This document shows, in pieces, positions 63,238-64,000 of a stretch of 64,000 nucleotides of DNA. Positions within the stretch are counted from its first letter, which is position 1, and each line of letters begins with the position of its first letter. The notes under the pieces were generated by a model. It worked only from the letters and a program-made list of their open reading frames with translations, had not been told where the DNA came from and ran no database searches. Source of the stretch: Ruegeria sp. AD91A (lineage in GTDB: Bacteria > Pseudomonadota > Alphaproteobacteria > Rhodobacterales > Rhodobacteraceae); NCBI RefSeq assembly GCF_003443535.1, contig NZ_CP031946.1, positions 682,001 to 746,000 on the forward strand, in the 5' to 3' direction. The position numbers and the translations under genes were made by a program.

Positions 63238-64000
63238 ATGACTGACGCTCTTGACATTTTACGACTTCCGCATGCTTTCGATCCATCCCTCGGGGATGAA
63301 GCGCGGGCCTTGATGCCAGATTTGCCGGCTGAGATGGGGGAATTGGTGGCGGGCACCGCCGGTTCGAGCCCCTATCTGAAAAGCTTGATCGAACAAGAGA
63401 AGGGCTGGCTGCCCGAGGCTCTGATGCACCCGGATCAGGCGCTGGATAACGTGATGACCGCCGCGCGCGATCTGCTGCCGGACCAGTTGAAGCCCGGATT
63501 GCGGCAGGCCAAGCGGCGTATGGCCCTGCTTACGGCGTTGGCCGATATTGCAGGTGCGTGGCCACTAGAGAAGGTTACTGCGGCCCTGACCGATTTCGGC
63601 GCTCTAGCCGCCGATGTTGCCGCCAAGGCCGAGATCGCAACGCTGATCCGGCGCAAGAAGCTGCCGGGTATGACCGAGGAAGATGTCGAAACCGCAGCCG
63701 GGTTGGTCATCCTGGCGATGGGAAAGATGGGCGCGCATGAGCTGAACTACAGCTCGGACATCGATCTGATCGTTTTGTTTGACGAGACGCGCTTTGATCC
63801 GGATGACTTTTACGAGGCCCGGCAGGGCATGGTTCGGGCCACGCGCAACTTCTGTGCGACGTTGAGTGATAAGACGGCGGACGGCTATGTTTTCCGCACG
63901 GATCTGAGGCTGCGCCCCGATCCCGCCGTGACACCGGTTTGCATGGCGATGGAGGCCGCCGAACGGTATTATGAAAGCCTGGGCCGAACCTGGGAGCGCG
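63238..64000 (+). CDS. glnE: Bifunctional glutamine synthetase adenylyltransferase/adenylyl-removing enzyme, N-terminal part
   Basis: The start of glnE, cut by the window end after 254 codons. It regulates glutamine synthetase by adding or removing AMP in response to PII. The visible part includes QAKRRMALLTALADIAGAWPL and the nucleotidyltransferase motif GKMGAHELNYSSDIDLIVLF, where GSDLD is present as SSDID with the metal-binding aspartates conserved, then GYVFRTDLRLRPD. The N-terminal (adenylyl-removing) domain is thus recognisable. The ATG at 63238 is used; an in-frame TTG at 63202 is possible. Confidence 0.93.
   Translation, partial: MTDALDILRLPHAFDPSLGDEARALMPDLPAEMGELVAGTAGSSPYLKSLIEQEKGWLPEALMHPDQALDNVMTAARDLLPDQLKPGLRQAKRRMALLTALADIAGAWPLEKVTAALTDFGALAADVAAKAEIATLIRRKKLPGMTEEDVETAAGLVILAMGKMGAHELNYSSDIDLIVLFDETRFDPDDFYEARQGMVRATRNFCATLSDKTADGYVFRTDLRLRPDPAVTPVCMAMEAAERYYESLGRTWER

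Noticed and set aside
1..64000. CRISPR arrays, tRNA/rRNA genes, insertion sequences, integrases, riboswitches
   Set aside because: None recognised when reading both strands; no direct repeat series, transposase motif or cloverleaf was seen.

Overview
The window is chromosomal DNA from an alphaproteobacterium of the Rhodobacteraceae, most like the marine Roseobacter group (Ruegeria/Phaeobacter/Shimia-like). The basis is the protein content: the 3' end of an RcGTA-type gene transfer agent cluster, a C4-pathway hemA, the ftsB-pdhABC order with a lipoyl domain on E1-beta, TRAP transport, bactofilin next to an M23 peptidase, and candidate FnrL and CtrA boxes. GC is moderately high and gene packing is dense. 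I see no rRNA, tRNA, CRISPR array, insertion sequence or integrase.

Layout. 1-7156: the end of the gene transfer agent operon (tail chaperone, tape measure, distal tail, hub, NlpC/P60 peptidase, megatron host-specificity protein, small conserved downstream gene), with stop/start overlaps from the distal tail gene onward. 7137-8615: DksA/TraR-like protein, cysE and a small secreted protein. 8770-13417, minus strand: an LprI-like gene broken by an in-frame stop, ftsB, then pdhA-pdhB-pdhC. 13489-20496: pgk, two cyclophilins, aquaporin, MtfA-type peptidase, bactofilin/M23 peptidase pair, DUF455 protein. 20557-29725: bcp, a large AsmA-like protein, queA, an MFS transporter, DUF924 protein, a small membrane protein and lpdA. 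29879-36432: M20 peptidase, hemA, RodZ-like protein, ispG, a Tat-type agmatine deiminase homologue. 36457-48279: DsbA-like protein with an M48 peptidase, aminotransferase, cell-wall amidase and PBP1A, RidA, prfB, M50B peptidase, amidase, membrane protein. 48288-51843, minus strand: XRE regulator, then ilvI-ilvN behind a leader-peptide attenuator. 52125-53389: 2OG-Fe(II) oxygenase and a VOC protein. 53485-60309: two-component system divergent from a three-gene TRAP transporter. 60440-64000: VOC protein, bpt, RDD and DUF2852 proteins, an NTF2-like protein and the start of glnE.

How the genes connect. pdhABC and the unlinked lpdA, about 16 kb apart, encode one pyruvate dehydrogenase complex, and each carries the same inverted repeat (TAGTTTA-N4-TAAACTA) about 30 bp before its start codon, so one regulator probably controls both. 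The ilv operon has a classic attenuator: a 15-residue leader rich in Leu/Val/Ile, an antiterminator and a terminator. hemA has a perfect FNR-type box, pointing to oxygen control of haem synthesis. The histidine kinase/regulator pair probably controls the adjacent TRAP transporter. Several cell-envelope genes (ftsB, bactofilin, M23 peptidase, amidase, PBP1A, RodZ-like) lie in the window but not as one operon.

I found no convincing wholly new multigene system. The most interesting signals are regulatory (pdh/lpd operator, ilv attenuator, several unassigned palindromes) plus the oversized TRAP permease, the Tat-type agmatine deiminase homologue and the interrupted LprI gene. All family assignments come from reading motifs by eye; no database search was run.
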